Below are positions 1 to 7,690 of a stretch of 17,649 nucleotides of DNA, in pieces. The notes beneath the pieces are model-generated. The model did no database searches and was not told the DNA's origin. It worked only from the letters and a program-made list of their open reading frames with translations. This DNA comes from Planctomycetota bacterium (GTDB taxonomy: Bacteria > Planctomycetota > UBA1135 > UBA2386): positions 1 through 17,649 of the forward strand of contig JAEUHU010000378.1 in the NCBI GenBank assembly GCA_016793305.1, read 5' to 3'. Position numbers and translations under genes: made by a program. Numbering within the stretch: the first letter of the stretch is position 1; every line of letters starts with the position of its first letter.

Positions 1-936
1 GACCAGGTCCTGCGGCAGGTCCGGGGCGAACCGGCGCGGCGGCGTCGGTTCGTCCTCGAGCACGATGCGCGCGACCTCGCTGAGTGCCTGCCCGGCCAGG
101 GCGAACGGCGGCTCGCCGGTCAGCAGGTGGTAGAGCAGCACGCCGAGCCCGTAGACGTCGCACGCCGGCCCGATCGTGCGATCCCCCCGCAGCTGCTCCG
201 GCGCCATCCAGTGCAGCGTGCCGACCAGCTCGCCGGTGCGCGTGGGCGGCGCCTCGAGCTCGTTGGCCGCGGTCGCCCGGGCGATGCCGAAGTCGATCAG
301 CTTCAGGGTGCCGTCCGCAGCGACCAGCACGTTGCCCGGCTTCAGGTCGCGGTGCACCACGCCGTGCCGATGGCCGTAGGCGACCGCGTCGCACAGGCGC
401 AGGAACAGCTGCAGCCGCTGGTCGCGCGACAACCCGGCGGCGCGCACGTAGGTCAGCACGTCGCGGGCCCCCGGCACCCGTTCCATCGCGAACCACGCGA
501 CCTCCGCGTCGCCATCCGGCTCGCTGCCGGCCTCGAAGAAGGTCGCGATCCCCGGGTGGTTCAGCGACGCCAGCACCTGGGCTTCGTGGGCGAAGCGCCA
601 GCTCGCGACGGCACTGCGCTGTGCCTTGGGCAGCAGCTTGATCGCCACCGTGCGAGCCGGCTCGTCCTGTTCGACCTCCCACACCATGCCCATGCCGCCG
701 CTGCCGAGCGGCCGCACGAGGCGAAAGCGGCCGAGTCGCCGGCCCGCGGCGGCGGCGAACGACGGGGCCGGAGCCCGTTCGAGGAACGTGCCGGCAGACG
801 CGTCGAGCCGCAGCAGCTCGCCGACGCGCTGCGCGAGCCCGGCATCGCCCCGCGCCAATTCCGCGAGCCGGACCTCGCGTTCCGGCGCCGACAAGCCGAC
901 CAGCTCCTCGAACCACTGCCGCGGGCCACGCGTCAT
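1..936 (-). CDS. Serine/threonine protein kinase, N-terminal part (runs off left edge)
   Basis: The minus-strand frame is open for 312 codons from ATG at 936 to the window edge, so the C-terminus is missing. A cytoplasmic N-terminal segment (about residues 1-70) precedes a Hanks-type kinase fold: glycine loop LGSGGMG at 77-83, VAIK lysine at 100, catalytic HRDLKPGN at 195-202, DFG at 215-217 and MAPEQ (APE motif) at 244-248. All key residues are present, so it should be an active kinase that phosphorylates Ser/Thr. Its ATG overlaps the stop of the upstream sigma-factor gene as ATGA, so the two are probably translationally coupled. In planctomycetes this ECF-kinase pairing is common, and the missing C-terminus usually holds a membrane segment and a repeat sensor domain; that part is inference. 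The kinase call is very secure; the substrate is unknown. Confidence 0.95.
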   Translation of the reverse strand, partial: MTRGPRQWFEELVGLSAPEREVRLAELARGDAGLAQRVGELLRLDASAGTFLERAPAPSFAAAAGRRLGRFRLVRPLGSGGMGMVWEVEQDEPARTVAIKLLPKAQRSAVASWRFAHEAQVLASLNHPGIATFFEAGSEPDGDAEVAWFAMERVPGARDVLTYVRAAGLSRDQRLQLFLRLCDAVAYGHRHGVVHRDLKPGNVLVAADGTLKLIDFGIARATAANELEAPPTRTGELVGTLHWMAPEQLRGDRTIGPACDVYGLGVLLYHLLTGEPPFALAGQALSEVARIVLEDEPTPPRRFAPDLPQDLV

Positions 937-1505
937 CGCTCGCCCTCGCCGCCGAGCCGGCTGCGCAACCGCGCGCGCGCGTAGCGCCAGCCGCGTTCGA
1001 CCGTCGACTCGGAGACCGCGTCCAGCTGCGCGATCTCGGGCACGGTCATGCCGCTGAAGAAGCGCAGCTCGACCCAGCGCGCCAGCTCCGGCTCGTCGCG
1101 TTCCAGTTCGCCGAGCGCCAGGTCCAGGTCGAGCAGGTCGACTTCGTCGGCCTCGAAGAACGCCGCCGCTTCGTCGAGCTGGGTCGGCGCGGCCCCACCA
1201 CCGCGCTTTTCACTGCGCGCCCGCCGCACGTGGTCGACGAGCACGCTGCGCATCGCCTTCGCCGCGACGCCGAGGAAGTGGCCGCGATTCGCGTACTCGC
1301 CGCCGGCCCCGGCGAGCCGCAGCCAGGCCTCGTGCACGAGGGCGGTCGGCTGCAGCGTGTGCTGGCGCAGGCCCTGCAGCTGGCGCGCGGCGAGGTCGCG
1401 CAGTTCGCCGTAGACGAGGTCGGCGAGCTGGCCCTTCGCCTCGGCCTGGCCCGCCGCGATGCGCCGCAGCAGCAGGGTGACGTCACCGGAGGGTTGCGGG
1501 CTCAT
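933..1505 (-). CDS. ECF RNA polymerase sigma factor, TIGR02999-like
   Basis: This 190-aa protein begins MSPQPSGDVTLLLRRI, a start typical of the planctomycete ECF subfamily (TIGR02999). Region 2 spans about residues 25-100, with LVYGELRDLAARQL and the ALVHEAWLRL and FLGVAAKAMRSVLVDHVRRAR stretches that contact core polymerase and the -10 element. Region 4 spans about 125-185, with an HTH around MTVPEIAQLDAVSESTVERGWRYARARL. The frame is open upstream to 1667, but homology begins at 1505, which I chose as the start. No Shine-Dalgarno is visible. On this strand a weak TATGCT (1537-1542) could be a -10 element. The stop overlaps the kinase ATG by four bases, so sigma and kinase form an operon; the kinase may regulate the sigma factor by phosphorylation (inference). 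Confidence 0.93.
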   Translation of the reverse strand: MSPQPSGDVTLLLRRIAAGQAEAKGQLADLVYGELRDLAARQLQGLRQHTLQPTALVHEAWLRLAGAGGEYANRGHFLGVAAKAMRSVLVDHVRRARSEKRGGGAAPTQLDEAAAFFEADEVDLLDLDLALGELERDEPELARWVELRFFSGMTVPEIAQLDAVSESTVERGWRYARARLRSRLGGEGER

Positions 1506-1682
1506 GGCGGGCGGGGCGAGGAGTGCGGCGCGGGCAGCATAGCTCGCCTGACGAGCCTGCGACCGGCGTGCACTTCGGCACGGCCCCCTCTGCCACACGG
1601 CGGCTCGACCCCAGCCCTCGCCATGCTCGCCGAGCGCCCGTGCCAACGCGTTCTCGCCGCCGAGCACGCCGCACGGGCCGCT

Positions 1683-2600
1683 TCACTTGCCGGCTTCGAC
1701 CGGCTTCGCCTCTCCGGGCGGCGGGGCGATCTTCCAAAGCCGCGCCCTCGCGCGCTCGACCACCACCGCCGGATCGACGGCGCGCGGCAGCGCGAACTCG
1801 GGCTTCGCGTGGGCCAGGATGTCGACCACCACGCACGTGATCGCCGCGAGACCGGCCGGCGTCGCGTGCAGCTCGTCGGCCTGCAGCAGCGGCTGCTCGG
1901 CGGTGGCCGCGAAGCGCTTGCCCGCGACCTCGACGAGCTGCTCGTCGTGCAGCTGCCGGATCAGCTTCGCCAACGGCACGACGCGCACGTTGGGGCGTTC
2001 CGCGGCCCAGGTGGCGAGCCGGGCGTTGGCCGCGGCGATCGACGCGAGCGGCGGCACGAACGACCCCGGCATCGCCTTGCCAGCCGCCCGCGACATGTCC
2101 GGGATGTCGCCCACCACCACCGGGACCTCGAACTGCGCCAGCAGCGACAGTCCCTGCTCGAACGCGGCCATGCGCCGTTCCTCGGCTTGTTCGGCGGTCT
2201 GCGCGGGGCCGTGCCGGCCGTAGCAGTACCAGAACAGGAAGTCGAGTGCGACGACCGCCTGCGGCCTGGCCTCGAGCACGGCCGCAACCGCTGCACGCCC
2301 CGCAGGCTTGGTGTTGAAGCCCATCGAGAAGTGGGCCCGGTCCTCGAACTCGAACGGCCGGTCGGGGCAGACCAGCACGAGCATGTCGGCGAGCCGGTAC
2401 TTGGCCGCGTAGACGCCGTCGGCGCGCAACTCCTGCGCGAAGCAGCCGAGCCCATCCGACACACTGGCGCCGAGGATGCCGAGGTGCAGCGGTTCTTGGG
2501 CGACCGGGACGCTCGGTGCCGGGGCTGCGGGCTCTTGGGCGCGAAGGCCGCAGCCCATCGCCAACGACAGCAGGGCCACCAACCGGAAGACTCGCTGCAT
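1683..2600 (-). CDS. Secreted SGNH/GDSL-like hydrolase
   Basis: A 305-aa protein starting MQRVFRLVALLSLAMGCGLRAQ, a clear signal peptide. It could be cut by signal peptidase I after RA (residue 21), or by signal peptidase II at the weak lipobox AMGC (Cys17). GASVSDG at 44-50 resembles SGNH block I, with Ser46 the candidate nucleophile. DELH at 242-245 resembles block V, with Asp242 and His245 as catalytic partners. The block III Asn is not obvious, so the family call is moderate and activity is unproven. Such exported esterases often deacylate polysaccharides, but nothing here defines the substrate. The frame is open 18 codons further upstream; the start at 2600 gives a proper signal peptide. 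It lies 177 bp upstream of the TIGR02999-type sigma gene on the same strand and is divergent from the next ECF gene across 165 bp. Confidence 0.7.
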   Translation of the reverse strand: MQRVFRLVALLSLAMGCGLRAQEPAAPAPSVPVAQEPLHLGILGASVSDGLGCFAQELRADGVYAAKYRLADMLVLVCPDRPFEFEDRAHFSMGFNTKPAGRAAVAAVLEARPQAVVALDFLFWYCYGRHGPAQTAEQAEERRMAAFEQGLSLLAQFEVPVVVGDIPDMSRAAGKAMPGSFVPPLASIAAANARLATWAAERPNVRVVPLAKLIRQLHDEQLVEVAGKRFAATAEQPLLQADELHATPAGLAAITCVVVDILAHAKPEFALPRAVDPAVVVERARARLWKIAPPPGEAKPVEAGK

Positions 2601-2765
2601 CGGCACAGGATAGCCGAGCGGCCGGGTGAAGGCGGAGGATCGGCGCGACGGCACCCCGCACCACCGAACTGCTGCTGCGAACGCCCGCCCCCGCCGATCC
2701 TGCCGCAGTGGCGCAGCCGGGGATTTCGCGACCGCAATCGCCCCACGCGATCATCTTGGGCCACG

Positions 2766-3326
2766 ATGCCCGACATCGACCGTCCCCCACCGACCGAGAA
2801 GCACTCACCGGCGCCACCGCCCAGCTCGCGCGGCCCGTTCGGCGCGGAGTCGGTGCACGCGCACCAGGCGGCGATCTGGCGCTACCTGCGCGTCCTCGGC
2901 GCGAACGACGACGAGGCGGACGACCTCGCCCAGGAGACGTTCGTCGTGCTGCTGCGCACCCCGTTCGTGGAGGTGGCCGACGGTGCCTTGCGCACCTGGC
3001 TGCGCACGACCGCGCGCAACCTGTTCCTCGCCCACTGCCGTCGCCGACGCCGCACGCCGATCGCGCTCGACGCCGAGGCGGTCGCCACCGCCCTGGACGC
3101 CTACGAACGCGACGACGACGGTGCGGGCTACCGCGAGGCCTTGGCCCATTGCCTCGAGTCGCTGCCGAAGCGCCAACACGAACTGCTCGACGACGTGCTG
3201 CAGGGCACAGCACCGCTCCCTTCCCTGGCGGCCCGACACGGGCTCGGCGCCGAGGCACTGCGGTCGATGGTGCGCCGCCTCAAGCTGGCCCTTCGCGACT
3301 GCGTGCAGAGGAGATTGCGCCCATGA
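2766..3326 (+). CDS. ECF-type RNA polymerase sigma factor
   Basis: A 186-aa sigma-70 family protein. After a Pro-rich N-terminus (1-25), region 2 reads IWRYLRVLGANDDEADDLAQETFVVLL, the classic ECF 2.1-2.2 signature, followed by LRTWLRTTARNLFLAHCRRRRR (2.3-2.4). Region 4 (about 125-185) includes LPKRQHELLDDVLQG and a divergent HTH, PLPSLAARHGLGAEALRSMVRRLKLALRDCV. The start at 2766 gives the shortest product with full homology; the frame stays open far upstream because of high GC, and no strong RBS precedes it. The stop (TGA 3324-3326) overlaps the ATG of the next gene as ATGA. The partner is a membrane LRR protein with anti-sigma-like features, so this sigma factor is probably held at the membrane until released (inference). 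Confidence 0.9.
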   Translation: MPDIDRPPPTEKHSPAPPPSSRGPFGAESVHAHQAAIWRYLRVLGANDDEADDLAQETFVVLLRTPFVEVADGALRTWLRTTARNLFLAHCRRRRRTPIALDAEAVATALDAYERDDDGAGYREALAHCLESLPKRQHELLDDVLQGTAPLPSLAARHGLGAEALRSMVRRLKLALRDCVQRRLRP

Positions 3327-4969
3327 CCGACCCAGACGATGCCGTGCGAGTCCCCGACGATCGTGGTGCCGGCGACCCGCTCGCACGTGCCGAGCTCGCC
3401 GTGCTCGAGCAGGCTCTGCACGAACACTTCACCGATCGCACGCCGCCCGACCTGTGGCCGGCGGTTGCGGCACGATCCGCGGCGACCCACGGGCTGCACC
3501 CTTCGTCGACCGCGACGCGGCTCCGCTCGCTGCTTGGTGCGGCCGTGATGCTGTTCGGCCTCGCCGTCGTCACGACCATGCTGCTGTGGCGCCCCGCCGC
3601 CGACCGGGACGTTCCCGCCAGCGTGCCGCAGGACCCGTCGGCGACCCTGCCGAGCGACCTCGCCGCCCTGCAGGCCGAACTGGTCACGACGAACGAGATC
3701 CAGGTGCAGACGCGCGCCGTGTGGAGCCCCGAACTTCGCCGCTGGGCGACGCTGCCGCGCCACGACCTCGATGCCCTGTTCCAGTCGCCGCTGCATCCCG
3801 CACTCGACGCCGACCTCGTCGCCCGGATCCGGGCCGCGATCGCCGACGCGAAGCTCGCTCCAGGGGTCGGCGGCGACGCTCCGCTGCCGACCTGGTCGCA
3901 CCACCTGCTCCTCCCCCGGAAGCGGGAGCTGATGGTGCGGATCGGGGGCGACGCACCGCCGCTGCTCGGCTTCGCGTCTGCCAACGGACCGGTGCTGCTG
4001 CACGCGCCGGGCTTCCCGTTCGCCGAGCTCGAACCGGTGGCCATGCGCACGACGAAGGCGACGGTCGAGGCGCAGGGCATCGTGTTGGGTGCCGGCGGTT
4101 TCGCCGCGGTGCCCACGACGGCGACCCGCATGCGCCTGTTCGACGTGCCGAACTCCGCGGTCGGCGAACTCGCCCGATACCCGTCGCTGCGGCAGCTGGA
4201 CCTCACGGCGGCGCCGGCCTGGCACGATGCCGCGACGCTGCGCGCGCTGGCTGCGAGTTCCCTCGAGTCCCTGACCGTGGCGCCGCACCGGCTCGACGCG
4301 GCGGCGTTCGGGGCACTGGGGCAGCTGCGCACGCTGCAGGAGCTGTTCCTCGTCGAGCGGCATCCGGTGCTGCACGTGTTCGAACGCCACGCCACCACGC
4401 AGGCCCCGTCGCTCGACGACACGGCCCTGCAGGCCCTCGGGAACCTCGTCGCGTTGCGCGAACTGACCCTCGCCGGCGGCCGTTGCACCGATGCGGGCCT
4501 GCAGGCGCTGGCCGCCCTGCCGATCGAGCTGCTGGCGCTCGTCGACTGCGACGCCGTGCGCGGCGAGACCCTGGCCGCGCTGCCGCAGGTGCGCGAACTG
4601 ATCGTTCGCGGAGGAAACCTCGGCCGGGCTGCGACTTCGCAGCTCGCGAACCTGCCGAAGCTGAAGCGGCTCTACCTGCTCGAAGCGGCGGCTGCGTTGC
4701 CGCTGGGACCGCTGGCGAGCAGCCGTTCGCTCGCGGACCTGACCATCACGGGTCCGTTCGCGCGCAGCGAGCTGCCGCAGCTCGCCCCGGCTGGCGCACT
4801 GCGCGAGCTGCGTCTGCAGCCGACGCCGCCGTTCGCCGACGGCGAACTGCCGCTGCTGCACGAGCTGCGCCAGCTGAAGCGGCTATCGCTCGCCGGGTCG
4901 ACGGCCGCGCAGCGCGCGGCGTTGCATGCGGCGCTGCCGAACTGCCAGGTCGGGGACGAGCTCTGGTGA
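3323..4969 (+). CDS. Membrane-anchored leucine-rich-repeat protein, putative anti-sigma factor
   Basis: A 548-aa protein with a short cytoplasmic N-terminus (1-68) containing LHEHFTDRTPPDLWPAVAARS. The TPPDLW stretch resembles a segment often seen near the start of planctomycete anti-sigma proteins. One transmembrane helix lies at about 69-89 (LLGAAVMLFGLAVVTTMLLW). The exterior part has irregular leucine-rich repeats from about 275 to the end, for example LARYPSLRQLDLT, LGNLVALRELTLAGGRCTDAGLQALAAL and LRQLKRLSLAG. AGAGGAG at 3307-3313 is a good Shine-Dalgarno nine bases before ATG 3323, and the ATG overlaps the sigma stop. The layout, with a cytoplasmic sigma-binding segment, one helix and an external sensor, suggests an anti-sigma factor with an LRR sensor; no ZAS zinc motif (HxxxCxxC) is present, so this is inference. 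The protein boundaries are secure. Confidence 0.85.
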   Translation: MTDPDDAVRVPDDRGAGDPLARAELAVLEQALHEHFTDRTPPDLWPAVAARSAATHGLHPSSTATRLRSLLGAAVMLFGLAVVTTMLLWRPAADRDVPASVPQDPSATLPSDLAALQAELVTTNEIQVQTRAVWSPELRRWATLPRHDLDALFQSPLHPALDADLVARIRAAIADAKLAPGVGGDAPLPTWSHHLLLPRKRELMVRIGGDAPPLLGFASANGPVLLHAPGFPFAELEPVAMRTTKATVEAQGIVLGAGGFAAVPTTATRMRLFDVPNSAVGELARYPSLRQLDLTAAPAWHDAATLRALAASSLESLTVAPHRLDAAAFGALGQLRTLQELFLVERHPVLHVFERHATTQAPSLDDTALQALGNLVALRELTLAGGRCTDAGLQALAALPIELLALVDCDAVRGETLAALPQVRELIVRGGNLGRAATSQLANLPKLKRLYLLEAAAALPLGPLASSRSLADLTITGPFARSELPQLAPAGALRELRLQPTPPFADGELPLLHELRQLKRLSLAGSTAAQRAALHAALPNCQVGDELW

Positions 4970-4975
4970 GGCTTC

Positions 4976-4989
4976 GGGGCCCGAGCCCC
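4976..4989 (+). terminator. GC-rich hairpin after the LRR gene, weak terminator candidate
   Basis: GGGGC-CCGA-GCCCC forms a perfect five-base stem beginning seven bases after the LRR stop codon. A second inverted repeat, CTGCAGT/ACTGCAG (4991-4997 and 5014-5020), follows. No U-tract follows either, so an intrinsic terminator is only possible. The rest of the 134-bp gap to the next gene shows nothing clear. Confidence 0.3.
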
Positions 4990-5103
4990 TCTGCAGTCCC
5001 AGTCTGAGCCGGCCCACTGCAGGCCAAGGCACTCCCAGACCGATCAACGGCTGGCCCGGCGCCACCACCGCAGCGCCCGCACGAGGCAAGGCTCGCCACG
5101 GTC

Positions 5104-5949
5104 ATGCCCGCACCAGCAACTCCTCGTCCGCGTCCGACACCGGGTCCTCGCCCGCGGCTCGCGGCCGCGTTCGTCTCGGCAGTGCTCTTCGCCGCGTCGT
5201 GCCAGCGCGAGCCCGAACGCGAACACGTCGACGTGCTGTTCTCGCTCGACGCGCGGGCGGTGGCGCCGGCCGTTCGGCCGGACCTGCAACCGCTCGGCGC
5301 ACGCCTGTTCGAACGAGCCGGCTGCGCCAGGTGCCATCCGCGCGCCACGCTCGGCAGCGACGGGGCCGTTCACGAGCGCGCCACGCCACCACTGGCCGAC
5401 GTCGCGCGGCAGCTGGTGCTGGGCTGGGACGGCGAGCCGATCGAGCTCGAGGCGTTCGTCCGCCGCGAACTGGCGAAGCGGGCGGGCCTGGCCGACGACG
5501 CCGCGGTGCAGGCACTCGACGACGAGGCGGTCTCGCTCGACGTCGCCGTGCAGGCGATCACGGCCGAGCTCGCCACCTGGCGAAGCCGCGGTCGTTGGGA
5601 CCGATACGTCGAAGGCGACGACGCGGCGTTGACCGCGGAGGAACGCGACGGGCTCGCGGCGTTCGTCGAGTCCGGCTGTGCGACGTGCCACGCTGGCCGC
5701 AACCTCGGCGGGCGTTCCACGCACGTGCTCGGGCTCGCTGAGGCGCTGCCTGGTCAGGAACGTCGGCTCTATCGCGCGCCGATGCTGCGCCATGCGGCGC
5801 GCAGCGGCCCCTACCTGCACGACCATTCGATCGCAGCCCTCGACGACGCCGTGCGGCAGATGGCGCGCCACGAACTCGGCCGCACGCTCGACGACGCCGA
5901 CGTGCGCGCGATCGTCACCTTCCTCCACGCCACGACGCAGACCGACTGA
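5104..5949 (+). CDS. Di-heme cytochrome c peroxidase-like (MauG/CcpA-type) lipoprotein
   Basis: A 281-aa protein with an N-terminal signal ending VLFAASC, a plausible lipobox with Cys33 as lipid site, so it is probably anchored in the cell envelope. Two c-type heme motifs are present: CARCH at 74-78 and CATCH at 192-196. The C-terminal segment RAPMLRHAARSGPYLHDHSIAALDDAVRQMARHELGRTLDDADVRAIVTFLHA matches the typical end of bacterial cytochrome c peroxidases (consensus like PSLRNV...PYFHDGS...L.EAV..M...LG..L...D...I..FL). Family members reduce H2O2 or oxidise protein side chains. At about 250 mature residues it is short compared with the usual 300 or more. Two genes to the right nothing else is redox-related, so its electron donor is not visible here. 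Confidence 0.85.
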   Translation: MPAPATPRPRPTPGPRPRLAAAFVSAVLFAASCQREPEREHVDVLFSLDARAVAPAVRPDLQPLGARLFERAGCARCHPRATLGSDGAVHERATPPLADVARQLVLGWDGEPIELEAFVRRELAKRAGLADDAAVQALDDEAVSLDVAVQAITAELATWRSRGRWDRYVEGDDAALTAEERDGLAAFVESGCATCHAGRNLGGRSTHVLGLAEALPGQERRLYRAPMLRHAARSGPYLHDHSIAALDDAVRQMARHELGRTLDDADVRAIVTFLHATTQTD

Positions 5950-5975
5950 CCAAGCACCCTGACCGAGAACGAACG

Positions 5976-6734
5976 ATGCAAGACGAACGTGATCCTGCGA
6001 CGGCGGCTCCTGACAGCTTCGACAGCGCACCGCCATGCGATCCCTGCCAACCAAGGCTGCCCGAGCCGTCGGCGAAGCATCGTCGGCGCACGCGTTGGCT
6101 CACGGTGGCGGCGCTGCTGGTGACGGCGGGACTGACCGCGGCGATCGCCCTGCCCCGCCACTTCCGCGCCCGCCTCAGCAACAACGAGTCGACGGTGATC
6201 GCCACGCTGAAGAACATCAGCTCGGGGCAGTCGCAGTTGCAGGCATGTGGCGCGCAGGACGCCGACGGCGATGGCCAGGGGGAGTACGGCTTCCTGGGGC
6301 AGCTCGCGGGCGTGACACCGCTGCGTGGCTCCGACGCACTGCTGACGCCACCGGTGTTGCCGAGCCGCTTCGGTGAAGTTCGCGACGGGCGGGTCGAGAT
6401 CGGCGGCTACGTGATCGAGATGTTCCTGCCGGCGAAGGACGGTGGCTGGGTCTCCGAGGCCATGCAGGGTGCTGGCGGCGGCGAGGTCGACGACGATGCC
6501 GCGGAGAACGTGTGGCTGTGCTACGCGTGGCCGGTCGAGCACGGCTGGACCGGCAAGCGCGCGTTCCTGGTCGACCACAGAGGCGACGTCCTCGCCTCCA
6601 ACATGCCCAAGGAGCTGTACAGCGGTCGCATCGCGCCGAAGGCAGGGCAAGCGGGGCACTGCGCAACCGACGGCCAGTGCCGCCCAGCGGCCAACACGGT
6701 GGACCACTGCGGCAACCTGTGGGTGGTGATCTGA
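5976..6734 (+). CDS. Pilin-like single-pass protein (type II secretion G/pseudopilin-like fold)
   Basis: A 252-aa protein. After a Pro/Cys-rich cytoplasmic N-terminus (1-40, ending KHRRRTR), a hydrophobic helix at 41-60 (WLTVAALLVTAGLTAAIALP) runs into RHFRARLSNNESTVIATLKNISSGQSQLQACGAQDADGDGQGEYGFLGQLAGV. This resembles planctomycete pseudopilin-like proteins that read AIAIPNLLxARLxxNExxAIAxLKxI.xAQxxFQ...D.DGDGxGEYG. The usual prepilin cleavage site G-F-(T/S)-L-x-E is absent before the helix, so it may not be processed as a true pilin. A few cysteine pairs near the C-terminus (CATDGQC, DHC) may form disulfides. It starts 26 bp after the cytochrome gene on the same strand and may be co-transcribed. 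The function is unknown. Confidence 0.7.
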   Translation: MQDERDPATAAPDSFDSAPPCDPCQPRLPEPSAKHRRRTRWLTVAALLVTAGLTAAIALPRHFRARLSNNESTVIATLKNISSGQSQLQACGAQDADGDGQGEYGFLGQLAGVTPLRGSDALLTPPVLPSRFGEVRDGRVEIGGYVIEMFLPAKDGGWVSEAMQGAGGGEVDDDAAENVWLCYAWPVEHGWTGKRAFLVDHRGDVLASNMPKELYSGRIAPKAGQAGHCATDGQCRPAANTVDHCGNLWVVI

Positions 6735-6844
6735 TGATCCGCTTCGCGGTCGCGTGACGACCGCATCCGTTCGACGATCCGCAGAGGGCTCAGCCACCAG
6801 CGCGGCCACCATGGCGACGCTGTACCCACGCGCTCCAGACCGAC

Positions 6845-7690
6845 TCAGGGGGCGCGCAGCAGCCCTGCCAACGGCTTCACCGCGGCCGAGTCCGGGAACA
6901 GCTGGGTCTCCACCTCCCGTTCCGCGATGCCGAGGTGCTCGATCAGCACAGCCTTGAACAGCGCCCGCAGATCCGTGGTCGGCGCGAGATCGCGCTGCTC
7001 GTGCAACGCGCGCTCGGTGAGCCCCGGCCAGTCTGCGAGCACGGTGCCACCGTTCACCGCCCCTCCGAGCAGGAACGCCGCCGAAGCCGTGCCGTGGTCC
7101 GTGCCGCCGGAGCCGTTCGGCGCGACCGTGCGGCCGAACTCCGTGACCACGGCGACGACGGTGTGCTCCCAGACTGCTCCCAGGGCGAGCTCGAGCGCCG
7201 TCACCGCGCGGTCGAGCTGCCGGAAGTTGCGCGTGAGCCCTGCGTACTCGCCGGTCTGCAGGGTATGGCTGTCCCAGCCGCCGAACTCGAGGGTGGCCAC
7301 GCGCGGTCCGTCGGCCTTGGCCAGGAAGATGCCGGCTGCGCGCGCGAGCTCGACGACCGGTGCCGAAGGACCAGCGGCCTTCGCACCGACCTCGTCCACG
7401 ACCTGTTCGTTGGCTTGCCTCGCCCGGGCCAGTGCGTCCTCCAGGAGCGGATCACCGCGATACATGCGCGCCAGCCTCTCCAACGTGTCGGCGCTCGGCA
7501 CGGGCAGTGTGGAAGGCGACCACGCGTTCACCGGGTTCGGTCCACGCACGACCAACGGTACGGTGGTGCCGAGCTGCCGCTGCAGTTGCTGAGGCAACGA
7601 GCGTCGGGCGCCGCGGGAAATCCGTGCGGCATGCTCACCGGTGGCTCCGCTTGGACAGCACCCCCCTACTCCAGCCAGAAGTCCTCGCAT
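6845..7690 (-). pseudogene. 5'-truncated DUF1501 family gene (C-terminal portion only)
   Basis: From about position 7610 leftward the minus-strand frame encodes a clear DUF1501 C-terminal half: LGTTVPLVVRGPNPVNAWSPSTLP, then GGWDSHTLQTG, VVAVVTEFGRTVAPNGSGGTDHGTASAAFLLGGAVNGG. The GWDSH, TEFGRT and GTDHG motifs are conserved in this family of exported proteins of unclear function, related to the alkaline phosphatase/sulfatase fold. Complete members are usually over 400 residues and begin with a twin-arginine-type leader; here only about 250 residues match, and upstream sequence has no family resemblance. The nearest ATG (7688-7690) overlaps the start of the divergent lipoprotein gene, so the N-terminal part was probably lost by deletion or rearrangement. 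It lies tail-to-tail with the pilin-like gene. Confidence 0.65.

Noticed and set aside
1230..2765. A long plus-strand frame opposite the sigma and SGNH genes
   Set aside because: It is Arg/Gly-rich antisense of well-supported genes with no recognisable domain; only its 3' part from 2766 is the real sigma factor.
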